From Sphingomonas psychrotolerans (GTDB lineage Bacteria > Pseudomonadota > Alphaproteobacteria > Sphingomonadales > Sphingomonadaceae), in NCBI RefSeq assembly GCF_002796605.1, contig NZ_CP024923.1, positions 2,583,001-2,647,000 of the forward strand: a stretch of 64,000 nt of DNA, written 5' to 3'. How positions within the stretch are numbered: the stretch's first letter is position 1; each line of letters opens with the position of its first letter. Shown piece by piece: positions 26,570 through 37,032 of the stretch. A model generated the notes under the pieces. The model ran no database searches. It was not told the DNA's origin and saw only the letters and a program-made list of their open reading frames with translations. Both the position numbers and the translations under genes were made by a program.

Positions 26570-26836
26570 GCGACGTTAAAGCACCTCTCTGCCGAAACCA
26601 GTCAAGTCCGCCCCCGGCCCGAGGGGATCTTACCCCCAAGCAGGAATATGCCTTACTCAGCGCAGCCGCGGCTGCATGTCTCCCTATGGGCGGCCCTCCG
26701 TCGGCAAGGCTCGGCTCGTTGCTCGATTAGCCGATCGGTTTCCAAAGCTCCCCTTGAGGGGTCATCGGGCCGGCACGTGTCCGTTTGCGAACAGGCGACC
26801 GCGCCCCGCCGCATTTGCGTCAGTCGGCGATCGGGC

Positions 26837-26865
26837 GGCGGCTGGTGGAGCTGAGGGGAATCGAA
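26837..26865. other. attR-like fragment of tRNA-Ala 3' end
   Basis: These 29 bases, beginning GGCGGCTGGTGGAGCTGAGG, are identical to 60350-60378, which contains the last 23 bases of tRNA-Ala(CGC) plus six bases of flank. The rest of the tRNA is missing here and the sequence diverges immediately on both sides. It is the expected scar of tRNA-targeted integration. Confidence 0.75.
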
Positions 26866-26998
26866 GGGCCACGTGCGCAGGGGGCCGCAGCGATGCGCAT
26901 TCGTCCATTATAACATTGAAATAACTGGATTTATGCCGGAGGAACGAATGCATCCGATCCGGAGCTGTTCGGCTTCGTTTGGGGCTTTCCGCAGCCAA

Positions 26999-27059
26999 TT
27001 TTATGGCCGATATTATGGCCGAAATCGTGACCCAGAAGCCCGCCGATTTTATGGCCGGG
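26999..27059. repeat. Integrase arm-type direct repeats, left end
   Basis: TTATGGCCG occurs three times (about 27000-27008, 27013-27021 and 27049-27057) between the att fragment and the integrase start. The first two sit in CGATATTATGGCCGAAAT, which nearly matches CGATATTATGACCGAGAT at the right end of the island. Confidence 0.55.
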
Positions 27060-27076
27060 CGAGAGGACCGTCGGCC

Positions 27077-28103
27077 ATGCACAACAAGCTCTCTGCGCGG
27101 GGAGTAGCTGCTCATTTGAACCGTGAGGCCGAAAAAGCCGCCGCGTACAGCGACGGCGGAGGGTTGTATCTTCGGGTGAGACCGAACCGTGGACCCTCAT
27201 GTTCTTTGTCTCGAGTGTCGGAGGTAAGCGCAGAGAAATAGGGCTGGGCCCAGCGATCGACGTCAGCCTGAGCAATGCCCGCCAGCGTGCGGCCGAGTTG
27301 CGCCAGGCGATCATCGAGGGGCACGATCCATTCGCCGAGCGGGCCGCGACGAAGGTGGCCTCTCGAAAACAGAAGTTTGAGAACTTCGGAGAGTTTGCCG
27401 ACGCATTGGTGGACGAACTTTCAGCCGGCTGGACTAATCCGGTTCACCTGCGGCAATGGCGTGAGACCTTCCGAACCAAGGCAAGAATTCTGAGACACCT
27501 AGAACTTCAGGACGTGACCACGGACGCGGTGCTTGATGTTCTGAGGCCTCTATGGGTTTCGCAGAACGAGACGGCGAGCCGAGTTCGGGGATCGAGCGAG
27601 TTCTGGATGCGGCTCGAGCCAGGGGTCTGATCGCCTCACCTTGGGAGAACCCAGCGCGATGGCGGGGGCATCTTGCTCACCTGCTACCGCCGCGTCGTAA
27701 GCTCACTGCCCGCGGGCATCAGGCGGCAATGCCCTTCGAAGAGATCCCCCAGTTCATTTACAAGTTGCGCCAACGCTCCGCCTTGGCCGCTAGGGCGCTG
27801 GAGCTCACCATTCTTTGCGCCACTCGCACGAACGAGACCCTGAAGGCGAAACGTAAGGAATTCGACCTAGAGCGCCGCGCGTGGATCGTCCCTGCGGAGC
27901 GAACCAAAATGCGTAGGGAGCATCGCATACCCTTGAGCGATCGCGCTGTTGGGATCGTCGCGCCCCTCTGCGAGCAGTTGAAAAGCGACGACTACGTCTT
28001 CGCCGTGTCCGAAGGTAATCCGCTCTCGCAGATGTCGATGATGATGCTCCTCCGGCGGATGGGATATGGAGATTACACGGTCCACGGAACGGCGTCACCA
28101 TAG
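27077..28103 (+). pseudogene. P4-type tyrosine integrase, frameshifted and truncated
   Basis: The gene starts as MHNKLSARGVAAHLNR with the DUF4102 pattern YSDGGGLYLRV, then needs a frameshift near 27180. It continues GKRREIGLGPAIDVSLSNAR and FGEFADALVDE, then needs a second shift near 27570, and resumes with LTILCATRTNETLKAK, which holds the first catalytic Arg. It ends at YTVHGTASP, exactly where the second catalytic box (HGxR...H...Tyr) should begin. The C-terminal catalytic part is missing, so the recombinase is dead. It is the presumed integrase of the island that uses tRNA-Ala. Confidence 0.85.
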
Positions 28104-28285
28104 AAGCCAATCGTGGCGGCGGATTCATGCAGAGCGCCCATGGTCACCTATTCGCATGAACTGGTGTCCGCCGCCAGAAAGCAGGCCGGCAGCTAACCAC
28201 CCAATTTCGGACATACCAGCTCATCACGCCCGACTGGAACCGACGTTCCGCATGCCCCATCGTCATGCGGCACGCTCGGAAGTGG

Positions 28286-28440
28286 GATGCGCGGGAGGAA
28301 CCCTAAAGCCTTCTGTAGTCAATTGATTTAACAGCAAAATCGTCTTCGCCACTGCCAGCTACCCCACACTTTTCCCCACACTCGGCGTGGGATCTTACGG
28401 TAGGATGCGGCATAGCTTGCGACCGCTGCGCGCCGATCCG
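28286..28440 (+). repeat. Dispersed repeat R, copy 1
   Basis: Starts near GCGCGGGAGGAA and includes CCACACTTTTCCCCACACTC, then GATCTTACGGTAGGATGCGG and CTTGCGACCGCTGCGCGCC. The same order of blocks occurs in the same orientation near 36.0 kb (partial) and 51.8 kb. The repeat has no recognised coding content. Confidence 0.6.
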
Positions 28441-28500
28441 CAGTCTCCTCACGGAGCCTGAATCAGATCGCGACGCCTGCATCAATGGGTCCTGACCCTA
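28437..28500 (-). mobile_element. Solo end of the IS5-family element
   Basis: Read on the minus strand this is TAGGGTCAGGACCCATTGAT followed by GATCTGATTCAGGCTCCGTG, the left terminus of the element at 36163-37000. Only about 64 bases remain and no transposase is present. Confidence 0.75.
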
Positions 28501-28539
28501 ATGACCATTGCATCATTAATCGCTATAACGCATTGCGAT

Positions 28540-28917
28540 TTACTGCTGATACGGATTCTTAAATCCGAAGTCTTCTTCAATGCACAATGATCCTGAGCCG
28601 TTTTCATAAACTCTATAGCGATATACCTTGGCACCCTTAGTTCCCTCCAATCTCAAATATGAGAAACGGAGTTGAGTCCTATCATTCACTAAGCAACGTG
28701 AGGGCTGCACCACAAGCAAAGGGTCGGTTTCCGTTTCCAGTGTGTAACCCACACCCGAATCATTCATATATCTCTTGAGATCATCAAGGGATGAGAAATT
28801 TGTTTTCATAATACCGTCGGAAACGCGGTCAGCGTCGCTCATGGTCTTACCCTGTCCTGTGAATTGAGGTGAACCGCATCCTGTCGGAGCCAGCGCAACA
28901 GCCAGTATCAGGATCAT
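28540..28917 (-). CDS. Small lipoprotein, candidate immunity protein of cassette 1
   Basis: The 125-residue protein starts [19 protein letters not shown] after the first residues, with a lipobox ending in GC, so the mature protein is lipid-anchored. It ends [12 protein letters not shown]. No family is recognised. ATG 28917 overlaps the stop of the Rhs-core gene by ATGA, the same coupling seen in cassette 2. This position, directly after a variable toxin tip, is where immunity genes sit in Rhs and CDI systems. A lipoprotein would suit protection against a periplasmic toxin. Base composition is A+T-richer than the neighbours. Confidence 0.65.
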   Translation of the reverse strand: MILILAVALAPTGCGSPQFTGQGKTMSDADRVSDGIMKTNFSSLDDLKRYMNDSGVGYTLETETDPLLVVQPSRCLVNDRTQLRFSYLRLEGTKGAKVYRYRVYENGSGSLCIEEDFGFKNPYQQ

Positions 28918-31661
28918 TCGCACTGCACACCCCGGTTGCAAAGATCGACCGAATAAGCAGGCAGAGGCTTCAAGTCTGGATTACCGGGACGGACCTGCCC
29001 AGTAAGTTGCTCGAAAGCCGTTCCCGCGAACGAGTTTGAATTTTGACCAAGCAATCGATAATCAAGATTAGCTGAATTTACTGAATTTGTAAAAGTATTT
29101 GCAGCTTGCAGTGTGTCAGAGAACTTTCCAGTTACGGTAGCGGAACCCAAAACAGTCGAGTCCCCAGAATTGTAAGCGTCCCTATCTAAACTTTGGCCTG
29201 GTGCCCGAACCTCCCCAACAAGCTGGAGCCCCCCTCTACCACTGCTCCCGCTGGAACTGCCTTGCGAGCGCTCAGCACTAGTCCCGGAAGCGATCCCGGA
29301 AGATACGCGAGATGAGGAAGACGATGAGCTTCCGCCCGACGACGAAGAGCCAGAGGACGCAGCAGAACCGGGCGAAAGATAATGGCCAAGATAGTCTCCA
29401 CTCGGCCCACCTCGAACGATCACCGTCCTCGACGATTCGGTGTCCCTCAACACGACATATGCGTGCACACCATACTTCTGCACGGTGACGACCGTATCCA
29501 GCCCAGTCGGGTCCGCCCCATTGGCCGGATCGTTTGCGACATACGCATACAGATTTACCTGATCATCATACCCGATCGGATCGGTCTGGAGGAAGCGTCC
29601 GAGCGTCGGTGAGTAGATGCGAGCCTTGTAGTGGTACATGCCAAGCTCGGGAATCCAGGCTTGGCCAGTGTACTGGAACCTGCCCGCCGTCGTCACATCG
29701 TTCCCGGGGTTCGGTATGCCATATTCGTCATAGGCGTTGACCTTGGTGACGTTGCCGCTGTTGTCGGTTATCGCGATGATCGAGCCTTGGTGATCGGCGT
29801 AGAGGTAGAGTGGTGAGGACACGCCCGCCCCCTCGTACCAGACTAGCGGATCGTCCTCGCCCTCGCTATGAACGTAGCGACGGAGCATATTGCCCGAGCC
29901 GTCATACTCGGCGGTAAGCTGATCGCCGTCGTACAAGAACCGCGTGGTGCCCGTGGAGGCCTTGTAGGTCTCAAAAAGCCGGCCGAGCGGATCGTAGGTG
30001 AGGCTGGCGCCCGCCGACGTCACCACCAGTCTATTCTCGGCATCATAGGTATAGGCAGTCGTCCCGTCTGAGGTCAGGTTGCCATTCGAGTCGTAGCCAT
30101 AGCTGTTCCCGCCCACCGCCCCGTACTGGTTGAGGCCGTTTACCGCATAGCTTCGATTGACACTTACATAACCGGCGAAGGCATAAGCGCTGTTGCTGCG
30201 CGTCCGCGTGACGATCTGGCTCGCCGGGTTGTAAGCATACGTCGTGGTCAGGTTGTAGCTTGTGCCGGGCAGGGCAACCGTCGCAGAACTCAGGCGTGAG
30301 ATTCCGTCGTAACTGAACCCGGTATTGTTGTTCCAGCCCCCGGACACCCAGCGGTTCAGTGCCGTCACCCTGCCCGCAGCGTCATAGGGCGGATAGAAAA
30401 GCGGGGAGGCGCCGTTCGAGTCGACATAGTAGACCCTTCCCAAGCCCTCGCGGTAATAATTGAAGTAATTTCCATCGGGATGCGTAACCCGCGTGCGGTT
30501 GCCATCGGCATCATAGGAATAGCTCAACGTGCGGCTGGAGCCGCTCATGCTCGTCGTACTGTTGGCCAGCCGCCCGAACCCGTCGTAGGCGCTGATCACT
30601 GCGTCCGCGCCGCTCGCGCTGTCGAACCGCGCCGATGTCTGAATCCCGCGCAGATCGTAGCCATAGTAGACGTCGCGCGTCGCGCTCGCCGAGACGTTGG
30701 TGCAGGCATAGCCGGAGACGCAGGCGTCCGGCACGATCTTGCTCGTGAGCCGGTTCAGTGCGTCATAGCCATAGGTGAACGTCCGGCCGTCGCGCTTTCT
30801 CAGGCTGGTTCGGTTGCCATTGGCATCATAGCCATATTCCTCGCGGTCGTTGCCGTTGACCGGACCCGCCGTTGCCAGCGCGCTGGCAGGGGTCGATGGA
30901 TTATATCCCCCTGGCGGCGCTGCACTGGACGGAAAGTGCCACTGCACCTGGCGATCGTGCCCGTCATAGACCAACTGGGCCTTGTTGCCGTTGGCATCGA
31001 CAACGACCGTCTGCTTGCCGTTCGGCGCATAGCCGTACGTAGCGTAGGCTTGCTCGAGGCTGGTTTCGACGCCCTTGCGCACCTGCACCAGCTGCCCGGC
31101 AGCATCGTACACATTCCGGGTAATGCGATCGAACGGCGCTGTGCCAACGCTCTGCGAACACGCGCTCGCCGGCAGCGCCCCGAACACCGCCTGCTGCATG
31201 CGGACGGCCGTGCACTCCAGCCGCCCTGCCGGATCGTAGCTGTACTGAGCAACCTGATAGACCACGCCAGCAGAGGACACGCTCTCCTTCACCTTACGGT
31301 CCATCGAACCATATGTGATGTCCACGGCTTGGAACACCGTGAAATTGGTAAGCGCCTCCCATCTCGTGGGAGATACTTCCTCTGATTGCCACTCGGCCAG
31401 CTCGCCCTTTTCGACCTTCACTAGGTGGCCCGCCGGATCATAGGTATTCCGGACCGCCGCATGGCGGAGAGGACCGGCGCCATCGGGATCCGGGTCTATG
31501 GTGCCAGTGACGCGGTGTACCGTGTCATAGCGGATCGCGGCGGTGAACGGCGATGCTGCCGTCTGTGCGGACGTTTCGCCACCAAACCCGACCGCGACAA
31601 GCGCCGCGATCGACGCGCGCGCGACCTTGCGCACCACAGCGTCACCCTCCCAAAAAGCCAT
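28914..31661 (-). CDS. Rhs-core (YD-repeat) protein B1 with variable serine-rich tip
   Basis: The protein of about 915 residues starts [17 protein letters not shown], a signal-like segment with cleavage near TSAQT. Many YD repeats follow ([29 protein letters not shown]). The canonical Rhs core end is [20 protein letters not shown], then [11 protein letters not shown]. After that the tip is unlike B2: [20 protein letters not shown], a long Ser/Gly linker, then [20 protein letters not shown], ending NRGVQCE. ATG 31661 has GGGAG five bases upstream; the frame is open to 31829, which would overlap gene A1. The core is nearly identical to B2. I infer a toxin-delivery cage with an exchangeable tip; the tip's activity is unknown. 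Confidence 0.82.
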   Translation of the reverse strand: MAFWEGDAVVRKVARASIAALVAVGFGGETSAQTAASPFTAAIRYDTVHRVTGTIDPDPDGAGPLRHAAVRNTYDPAGHLVKVEKGELAEWQSEEVSPTRWEALTNFTVFQAVDITYGSMDRKVKESVSSAGVVYQVAQYSYDPAGRLECTAVRMQQAVFGALPASACSQSVGTAPFDRITRNVYDAAGQLVQVRKGVETSLEQAYATYGYAPNGKQTVVVDANGNKAQLVYDGHDRQVQWHFPSSAAPPGGYNPSTPASALATAGPVNGNDREEYGYDANGNRTSLRKRDGRTFTYGYDALNRLTSKIVPDACVSGYACTNVSASATRDVYYGYDLRGIQTSARFDSASGADAVISAYDGFGRLANSTTSMSGSSRTLSYSYDADGNRTRVTHPDGNYFNYYREGLGRVYYVDSNGASPLFYPPYDAAGRVTALNRWVSGGWNNNTGFSYDGISRLSSATVALPGTSYNLTTTYAYNPASQIVTRTRSNSAYAFAGYVSVNRSYAVNGLNQYGAVGGNSYGYDSNGNLTSDGTTAYTYDAENRLVVTSAGASLTYDPLGRLFETYKASTGTTRFLYDGDQLTAEYDGSGNMLRRYVHSEGEDDPLVWYEGAGVSSPLYLYADHQGSIIAITDNSGNVTKVNAYDEYGIPNPGNDVTTAGRFQYTGQAWIPELGMYHYKARIYSPTLGRFLQTDPIGYDDQVNLYAYVANDPANGADPTGLDTVVTVQKYGVHAYVVLRDTESSRTVIVRGGPSGDYLGHYLSPGSAASSGSSSSGGSSSSSSSRVSSGIASGTSAERSQGSSSGSSGRGGLQLVGEVRAPGQSLDRDAYNSGDSTVLGSATVTGKFSDTLQAANTFTNSVNSANLDYRLLGQNSNSFAGTAFEQLTGQVRPGNPDLKPLPAYSVDLCNRGVQCE

Positions 31662-31819
31662 GAACTGCTCCCATGAAATTGTTTTTTGGACAGACACTGA
31701 TGATTCTTCATCCGACCCGTTGCTCTCCGCCACATTCCTCAGCGGCAGCGCCCCATCACGGCTTAAGAACCGAAAAGGAGGGTCCATCGCGAGCGGATAA
31801 GGCGGCACAACATTACGAT

Positions 31820-33817
31820 TCACTGGCATCGGGGGAGGTCAGCGCGCGGACTGGTTTCCCAGATCTTGTTGCCAACCGCATCGTAGCCAAAGCAGGTGCG
31901 ATAGCTTCGGATCACGCCATCTCCGTCTTGAGCCGTGACCACTCTGCCGCGAAGCAAAAGATTGTTGCCGACCGTCCCATCATCTGGTCCGTAATCATAT
32001 TGCGTGACCACCTCATCGGCGGCGCCACCAGCGCACCCACCGGCTACGGCAGCGGTCACCCGACAAGATGCAGCCCTGGTCTCGACCCACACGGGCGCTT
32101 CGACGCGGACATATCCTCCACTGCTTCTCACCCAGGCATAGCGCTGCGCATATTCGTGCCGGGTCTGCGGCGAGACCTGAGCCACTGCCGGACCCGTTTC
32201 CAACGTAACGCCGCCATGGGTCGGATCATAGCTATAGGCCGAGACATTCCCCCGGCCATCGGTGATGGTCGATGGCCGATTCCGTACCGTCGCGGATCCG
32301 GTCCAATATGTCGCGAAGACGTCGATATCAGGCAATGACGAACCTGCCTTGGCACGCCTGGTGCTCTTGTCGGCATTCCCGAACTCGTCGTAGCGGACGA
32401 TCTCCTTGTTTCCCTCAGGTTTCGTGTACTCGGTCACACGCCCGATGGAATCGTACTGCCAGTTCGACGTTTTGTTCAATGGATCTGTCATCGAAGCCAT
32501 GCGACGAAATACATTGAAAGTGTACGTCGCTTCACCCGCAGCAGTCGTCACCTTGGTCAAATCACCAGGATTTTGGTACTGGTAATTGGACAAAACACCG
32601 TCGGCTGAAACGGATGATACCTGCGCCGCATCTCGCCCATAATAAGGGTCCGGCAACATCACCGGATTATAGCTTATGCTTACGTTCGGGGCGGTACGCC
32701 CAGGGCGTTGTATGTGCGACAGTCGCGGGTAAATCCCATCGTAGCTGTACATAGTCCAAGTATATTCCGTTCTTTGATTTTCCGAGTCGGTCACCGATTT
32801 CCTGTAGGTCGGGTTCCCAGAGCCCGCCGGCTTGGTGAAATCATCCTCCTGATATATCTGCCACCCCAGCGGAGTGTCGGCATTTGACATGTTAAATGTC
32901 GAAGCCTTGGTAATTATTTTCCACTTATACATATTGTTAAAGTTTGCAGCATCGTTGACCACATAACCAAACTTGATGGCAAATCCGTAATTATTTACGA
33001 TCTCTTCAATTCTTAGAACAGTCTCTTGATGGAGCCTACCATTAGCGGGACATCTAAACTGACCGTCCGCGTCGGGCACACACGTCTCGAAATCCTTGGT
33101 AAGCCAAGAGTCACTCCGGTACCTCACGGTCGTTTTCTTTCCTGCTGGATTAACAATATCCAGCAGGATGGGCGACGCGGGCCTCGTCGTCCCGTCTGGC
33201 TGGACGCTGCCAAATCGCGCGACCGTGCCATCTGTCTTCGTAAAGGTGTAAATATTGGTATTCAGATCGTAGACCAGCCGAGACCCAGTGCCTAAGGTGG
33301 AAACATATCGAGTGCTGCTCGTCGGCACATAGGCGCTCCCCCCACATGCGACGAAAGATTCTGAATGCCCGAAGATGCTGAGCGTGACGACCTGCGCTCC
33401 CTCCAGGCCACTAAAGGGATCGTCACACAGCTTAATCATCGGAGCGCCGGCCGCGGGGCTGCCATATTGCCAATCTTGCGCCACTTCGAAACGAGGTAGG
33501 CTGTCGCTCCAGTTCGCCCCGACGATCACTTTTTGATAAGACAGCTCTTGTGGCTGACCGGGAGCGATGACCAGTGGATCGTGCGCAACGATCATTCTTC
33601 GGGAATACAAATCGACGCCGTTGGCATCAAGGGTCTGTACAACCGGGATAGGAACGGTCGCCGTTGGCACCGCATATTGTGCCGCACAGGGTTCCGCAAA
33701 CAGAACGCCAAATGTAAGCACACAAGAAGAGGCGCGCTTCACCGTTTTAGCTAAACGCCAGACCTCGGGTAGCAAACGACATTCCGTTTTGCCGATATTT
33801 CTACTTTCAACCATCAT
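31820..33817 (-). CDS. YD-repeat protein A1, secreted
   Basis: The 665-codon frame (ATG 33817 or 33814, with GAGGAAA just upstream) has an extended signal peptide ending near PCAAQYAV. It ends with YD repeats ([38 protein letters not shown]) and the closing [12 protein letters not shown], which is almost the same as in A2 ([12 protein letters not shown]). The N-terminal half differs strongly from A2. In classical Rhs proteins this region and the B core form one polypeptide; here they are separate genes. The stop lies just before the Rhs-core gene B1, in the same operon. Confidence 0.8.
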   Translation of the reverse strand: MMVESRNIGKTECRLLPEVWRLAKTVKRASSCVLTFGVLFAEPCAAQYAVPTATVPIPVVQTLDANGVDLYSRRMIVAHDPLVIAPGQPQELSYQKVIVGANWSDSLPRFEVAQDWQYGSPAAGAPMIKLCDDPFSGLEGAQVVTLSIFGHSESFVACGGSAYVPTSSTRYVSTLGTGSRLVYDLNTNIYTFTKTDGTVARFGSVQPDGTTRPASPILLDIVNPAGKKTTVRYRSDSWLTKDFETCVPDADGQFRCPANGRLHQETVLRIEEIVNNYGFAIKFGYVVNDAANFNNMYKWKIITKASTFNMSNADTPLGWQIYQEDDFTKPAGSGNPTYRKSVTDSENQRTEYTWTMYSYDGIYPRLSHIQRPGRTAPNVSISYNPVMLPDPYYGRDAAQVSSVSADGVLSNYQYQNPGDLTKVTTAAGEATYTFNVFRRMASMTDPLNKTSNWQYDSIGRVTEYTKPEGNKEIVRYDEFGNADKSTRRAKAGSSLPDIDVFATYWTGSATVRNRPSTITDGRGNVSAYSYDPTHGGVTLETGPAVAQVSPQTRHEYAQRYAWVRSSGGYVRVEAPVWVETRAASCRVTAAVAGGCAGGAADEVVTQYDYGPDDGTVGNNLLLRGRVVTAQDGDGVIRSYRTCFGYDAVGNKIWETSPRADLPRCQ

Positions 33818-34201
33818 TTTCCTCGCACTTTGCCCGCTTCTAGGTCACAGCGCGGCACGTTACATAGACGTCATGATCGTCATTGGCTTGGACGCGGTGA
33901 TTTTTTACGCCGACAGCGCGAGCTGGCTATTTAATCGACCCGATCCCTACGTGAATTCTCTGCGGCCTTCCCGTCATGCGAATACTTAAATCGATATGGA
34001 TAACTTTTCCAATGTACCCGTGATATCAAACACTACCAATTCCGAATTGTGGCGCTAGTTCTGACCGCTGCGCCCTTAACGATAAACAACGCTTATTTGT
34101 CGTCGAAAATTCGCCGACCATAGCAACAGAGAGATCCTACTCAAATATCGGCTCGACATTGCTCATTATTGCAACCGCGCTATCTCGTGATTACGTCCCG
34201 A
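33818..34201. other. A+T-rich intergenic region
   Basis: These 384 bases lie between S1 and A1. They are clearly A+T-richer than the host. I find no gene or terminator; a promoter for A1 is possible. Confidence 0.35.
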
Positions 34202-34789
34202 CTAAAGCGTCTCGCGATACGTGGTAGCTGAGTAGGTCCCCGTCATCGCGCCACTAACCACGTTGACATCCAGATGAAACTCCGTTTCCGCTTGCGGTTG
34301 ACCAGGCTGGTCCTCCCATCCCGAAATCTTGGGTATCGATATGATGGTCACATTCGATGTGATAGTTAAGCTTCCTGATGTTGCGGCGTAGCTCACACCG
34401 GCGCGTGCAGTACCATTGCGCGTCGCATATGTTATTGTTGTAGGCGCCGCGCAATCACCAGAACGAAATACATAGAAGAGATGCGGATAAGGATCGTGAT
34501 AATAATCCACAGATCCGCTGCCACCCACGGAGATTGTACATGTTGAGGAACTCGGAGGACCGGGAGCCACTACTGAAACATGCACTCTGTTTCCAGCAGA
34601 ATCATAGGAGTATGATCCAGAAGCGCCATTAGAGGGGCCGCCCGTGGTGGATGTAGCAACAAGTCTTCCTAGCGCATCGTGCGAGTATGACGTTGCCTCT
34701 TGTCCTTGGCAAACTGTCGGGACACAAAGTGCCAGAAACGCTATAGTTTGGTAGCCAAACACTGCATAGCGCACAGTCTTCGAATTCAT
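34202..34789 (-). CDS. Small secreted YD-repeat protein S1 with Calx-beta-like domain
   Basis: The 195-residue protein has a signal peptide (MNSKTVRYAVFGYQTIAFLA, cleavage near VCQGQE). Two YD repeats follow (SYSHDALGRLVATSTTGG, YSYDSAGNRVHVSV). Then comes a beta-sandwich-like part with ITYATRNGTARAGVSYAATS, a Calx-beta pattern, and two cysteines (CTISVG and SGDCAAP). S2 at 42652 has the same layout. ATG 34789 is preferred for its signal peptide. The gene is first in the cassette and divergent from a truncated virB2. I know no named family for this combination. Confidence 0.7.
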   Translation of the reverse strand: MNSKTVRYAVFGYQTIAFLALCVPTVCQGQEATSYSHDALGRLVATSTTGGPSNGASGSYSYDSAGNRVHVSVVAPGPPSSSTCTISVGGSGSVDYYHDPYPHLFYVFRSGDCAAPTTITYATRNGTARAGVSYAATSGSLTITSNVTIISIPKISGWEDQPGQPQAETEFHLDVNVVSGAMTGTYSATTYRETL

Positions 34790-35064
34790 TGCAAGCCCCA
34801 TCGACGTTGAACACACATCACCATACCTTTGTTACGGATTTGTGTATACACCGGCTGCCAGAAGACCTCTTAGATTATCTCTCCACGGCTGCAGTTTTGG
34901 CAGGCCGGCTTCGCATGCAGCACCTAGAGCCTGGATGATAGCACGCGGACTTTCAGGAGTTCTAATAAGCAGTAGTTCTAATAAAAGACCTCCAGCTGAC
35001 GAAAAAATATAGCAAAAAAACGGTCTGCTCCCGAATTCCGAGTCAGAATCGGGAGTGAAATCAA

Positions 35065-35205
35065 GTGCAGTCTCGCAGAATTATGTGGTCTTTGGCCGGG
35101 ATGTTCGGCATCGTCTGGGCGCCCGCTGCGGCCGCGCAGGATTCTCTGGGCGATCCGGCGGGGTCCGGCGTGATCGTGTCCGCAGTACGCTGCCTAGGTG
35201 TTTAG
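35065..35205 (+). pseudogene. Truncated VirB2/TrbC-like pilin gene
   Basis: From GTG 35065 (GGGAG upstream) the frame encodes a signal peptide (SLAGMFGIVWAPAAAAQ) and then GDPAGSGVIVSAVR. The complete pilin at 43514 has ADPAGSGVIVSAVRWLEG at the same place. At 35195 the sequence enters an IS remnant and stops at TAG 35205, so about 43 genuine codons remain. It stands divergent from S1 exactly as the full virB2 stands divergent from S2. Confidence 0.85.
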
Positions 35206-35529
35206 TCCTGGCATCTGGTGGATTGGATTGACGATGAACCGGTCTGGTTCTGAGGTCCAGATTTTGGCAATGTATTCGCAGGGTGTTAGGTCGCTGAGCG
35301 TCTTGAGCCGGCGGGCGAAGTAAAGGCGGCCATGAAATCGGCGAGCTGCGTCCGGAGCTGCTCATGGCTTTCGCAGTGGAAGCGTTCCACGGTCGCCTCC
35401 TTGCGATCGCTGTATTCCTGCTCGGACGGCGTGCGTAGTCGTGGCGCTCCTGTGACGAACCTGTCCCATACGGCTTCCTTCCATTCCAACGAAAGGATCG
35501 CACCATCAAACCGTGGTATCAAACACCTA
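35195..35529 (-). mobile_element. IS481-family remnant with terminal inverted repeats
   Basis: The remnant is bounded by TAGGTGTTT and AAACACCTA as inverted ends. On the minus strand it carries the C-terminal end of an IS481-type transposase: TVERFHCESHEQLRTQLADF, then after a frameshift LTPCEYIAKIWTSEPDRFIV and the end NPIHQMPGLNT. The N-terminal two-thirds are deleted. Its insertion or deletion cut off the virB2 copy on one side and supplies the stop codon of the small gene on the other. Confidence 0.75.
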
Positions 35530-35847
35530 GGCATTCTGCAACGAACTGCCATTCTGAGAGGCTGAAATATAGCATAGCGGACCGCGAAAACCTTGCTCCG
35601 GAGCGTTCCAGTATCCTAGATCGTTCACTTTATCTAATGCGGGAGTGCGAGACAGAGCCTCACCATGATTACTCGGATCATATGCGATGAACACATCAAC
35701 AAGTCGGCGCTCAACAAGGTCTATTAAGAATATAATTTGCTCATCTATCGTATGTACATTTTTAACATCGAGATACCATCTTACCTCCCATAATCCATAT
35801 AGATCTTCAGAGTGATCTTCTAGGAAGTTAGCTTCAAATATTCTCAT
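35527..35847 (-). CDS. Orphan candidate immunity protein
   Basis: From ATG 35847 the frame encodes about 106 residues, opening MRIFEANFLEDHSEDLYGLW and including TIDEQIIFLIDLVERRLVDV. The acidic, compact, cytosolic look fits immunity proteins, but I recognise no family. Its stop TAG lies in the IS481 end, so the original C-terminus may be lost. It overlaps by 14 bases the end of a short upstream frame that looks like a toxin tail, the usual toxin-immunity order. Confidence 0.5.
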   Translation of the reverse strand: MRIFEANFLEDHSEDLYGLWEVRWYLDVKNVHTIDEQIIFLIDLVERRLVDVFIAYDPSNHGEALSRTPALDKVNDLGYWNAPEQGFRGPLCYISASQNGSSLQNA

Positions 35848-35965
35848 CAATTACCGCCAAATTTGAGTTTCCGGTCAATGAAACCGTTACCTTCTTGCCA
35901 GAGATTGACGTTTCAACATATGGCCCTCTTTTTATTTCCTGACTGCGGTTCGGAGCTCCCGGCAT
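35834..35965 (-). pseudogene. Orphan toxin-tail fragment
   Basis: From ATG 35965 the frame reads MPGAPNRSQEIKRGPYVETS and ends SNLAVIDENI, about 43 residues, too short for a full protein. It directly precedes and overlaps the orphan immunity candidate. Upstream it joins dispersed repeat R. I read it as the last part of an Rhs C-terminal tip whose core has been lost. Confidence 0.45.
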
Positions 35966-35975
35966 GATTATGATC

Positions 35976-36070
35976 TCGCGTGAGATTTCACGACATGATG
36001 CGGCACGGCTCGCGACCGCTTTGCGCCCAATTTCCGCCGTTCAGCGAACATCGCTGGCGATTTGGAAGCT
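35976..36070 (+). repeat. Dispersed repeat R, copy 2 (partial)
   Basis: Contains CGTGAGATTTCACGACATGA, then TGCGGCACGGCTCGCGACCG and TTTGCGCCC in the same order and orientation as copies 1 and 3. The CCACACTTTTC block on the left is missing because the toxin tail adjoins there. Confidence 0.55.
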
Positions 36071-36162
36071 GCCCTAGGTTCATGTTCCGTCGTCAATCCG
36101 TGGAAACGGTTGGTTTTGTGAGGGCCCTACTAGTCGCAAGACGGTTCTCAAACTGCAGCTTC

Positions 36163-37000
36163 TAGGGTCAGGACCCATTGATGTGAGGGTTGCGATCTGA
36201 TTCAGGCTCCGAGAGGAGACTGGGATGGGCGACCTGTTTTGGCTGACGGACGAGCAGATGGAGCGTCTGCAGCCGTTCTTTCCCAAAAGCCACGGCAAGC
36301 CGCGGGTGGATGACCGCCGGGTGCTGAGCGGCATAGTGCTCGTCAACCGCAACGGGCTGCGCTGGCGTGACGCGCCCAGCGCCTACGGACCGCACAAGAC
36401 GCTGTACAACCGAGGGAAGCGGTGGGCGAGCGAGGCGTGTTCGTCCGCATGATGGAGGGGCTGGCTGCGGCAGATGCCGAGCCGAAGACGGTCATGATCG
36501 ACGCGACCTATCTGAAGGCACACCGCACAGCATCGAGCCTGCGGGTAAAAAGGGGGATCTCGGACGCCTGATCGGCCGCACCAAAGGGGGCATGAATACG
36601 AAGCTCCACGCCCTTGCCGATGCCAACGGCCGCCCTTTGAGCTTCTTCATAACCGCCGGCCAGGTCAGCGACTACACCGGCGCGGCAGCGCTGCTCGACG
36701 ATCTGCCAAGAGCCCGGTGGCTGCTCGGTGATCGGGGCTACGACGCCGACTGGTCAGGGACGCCCTCCAGGCCAAGGGCATCCAGCCCTGCATCTCGCGC
36801 CGGAAATCCCGAAACGAGCCGGTCAGGTACGACAAGCGCCGCTACAGGCGCCGCAGCCGCATCGAGCTCATGTTCGGCCGCCTCAAAGACTGGCGGCGCG
36901 TCGTTCACCCGCTATGACCGGTGCCCGACGGCTTTCTTCTCCGCCGTCGCGCTCGCTGCAACCGTCATCTTCTGGCTCTGATCAATGAGTCCTGACTCTA
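36163..37000 (+). mobile_element. IS5-family insertion element, about 838 bp
   Basis: Ends are imperfect inverted repeats, GGGTCAGGACCCATTGAT on the left and the complement of GAGTCAGGACTCATTGAT on the right, each flanked by TA, a likely target duplication. It contains a frame-disrupted transposase gene. The solo left end at 28437-28500 comes from the same or a sister element. Confidence 0.8.
36225..36981 (+). pseudogene. IS5-family transposase, multiply frameshifted
   Basis: Begins MGDLFWLTDEQMERLQPFFP with VLSGIVLVNRNGLRWRDAPS, then loses frame near 36422. MIDATYLKAHRTASS follows (the DDE Asp region), then a shift in AAAAAGGGGG near 36550, then LIGRTKGGMNTKLHALADAN and LGDRGYDADW. One base is missing near 36752, and the final AALAATVIFWL-like end appears in yet another frame. 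The A/G run could be a programmed shift site as in some IS427-group elements, but the other breaks make the gene inactive. Confidence 0.8.
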
Positions 37001-37032
37001 GGTTATCGCCCGCCAGCGCCAGAAACGGTCAA

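Noticed and set aside
32920..33990. Short plus-strand frames opposite A1
   Set aside because: Antisense to the YD-repeat protein; no start signals or recognisable domains.
36540..36560. A/G run in the IS5 transposase as a programmed frameshift
   Set aside because: Possible in IS427-group elements, but at least two other frame breaks show the gene is dead, so I do not claim a working shift.
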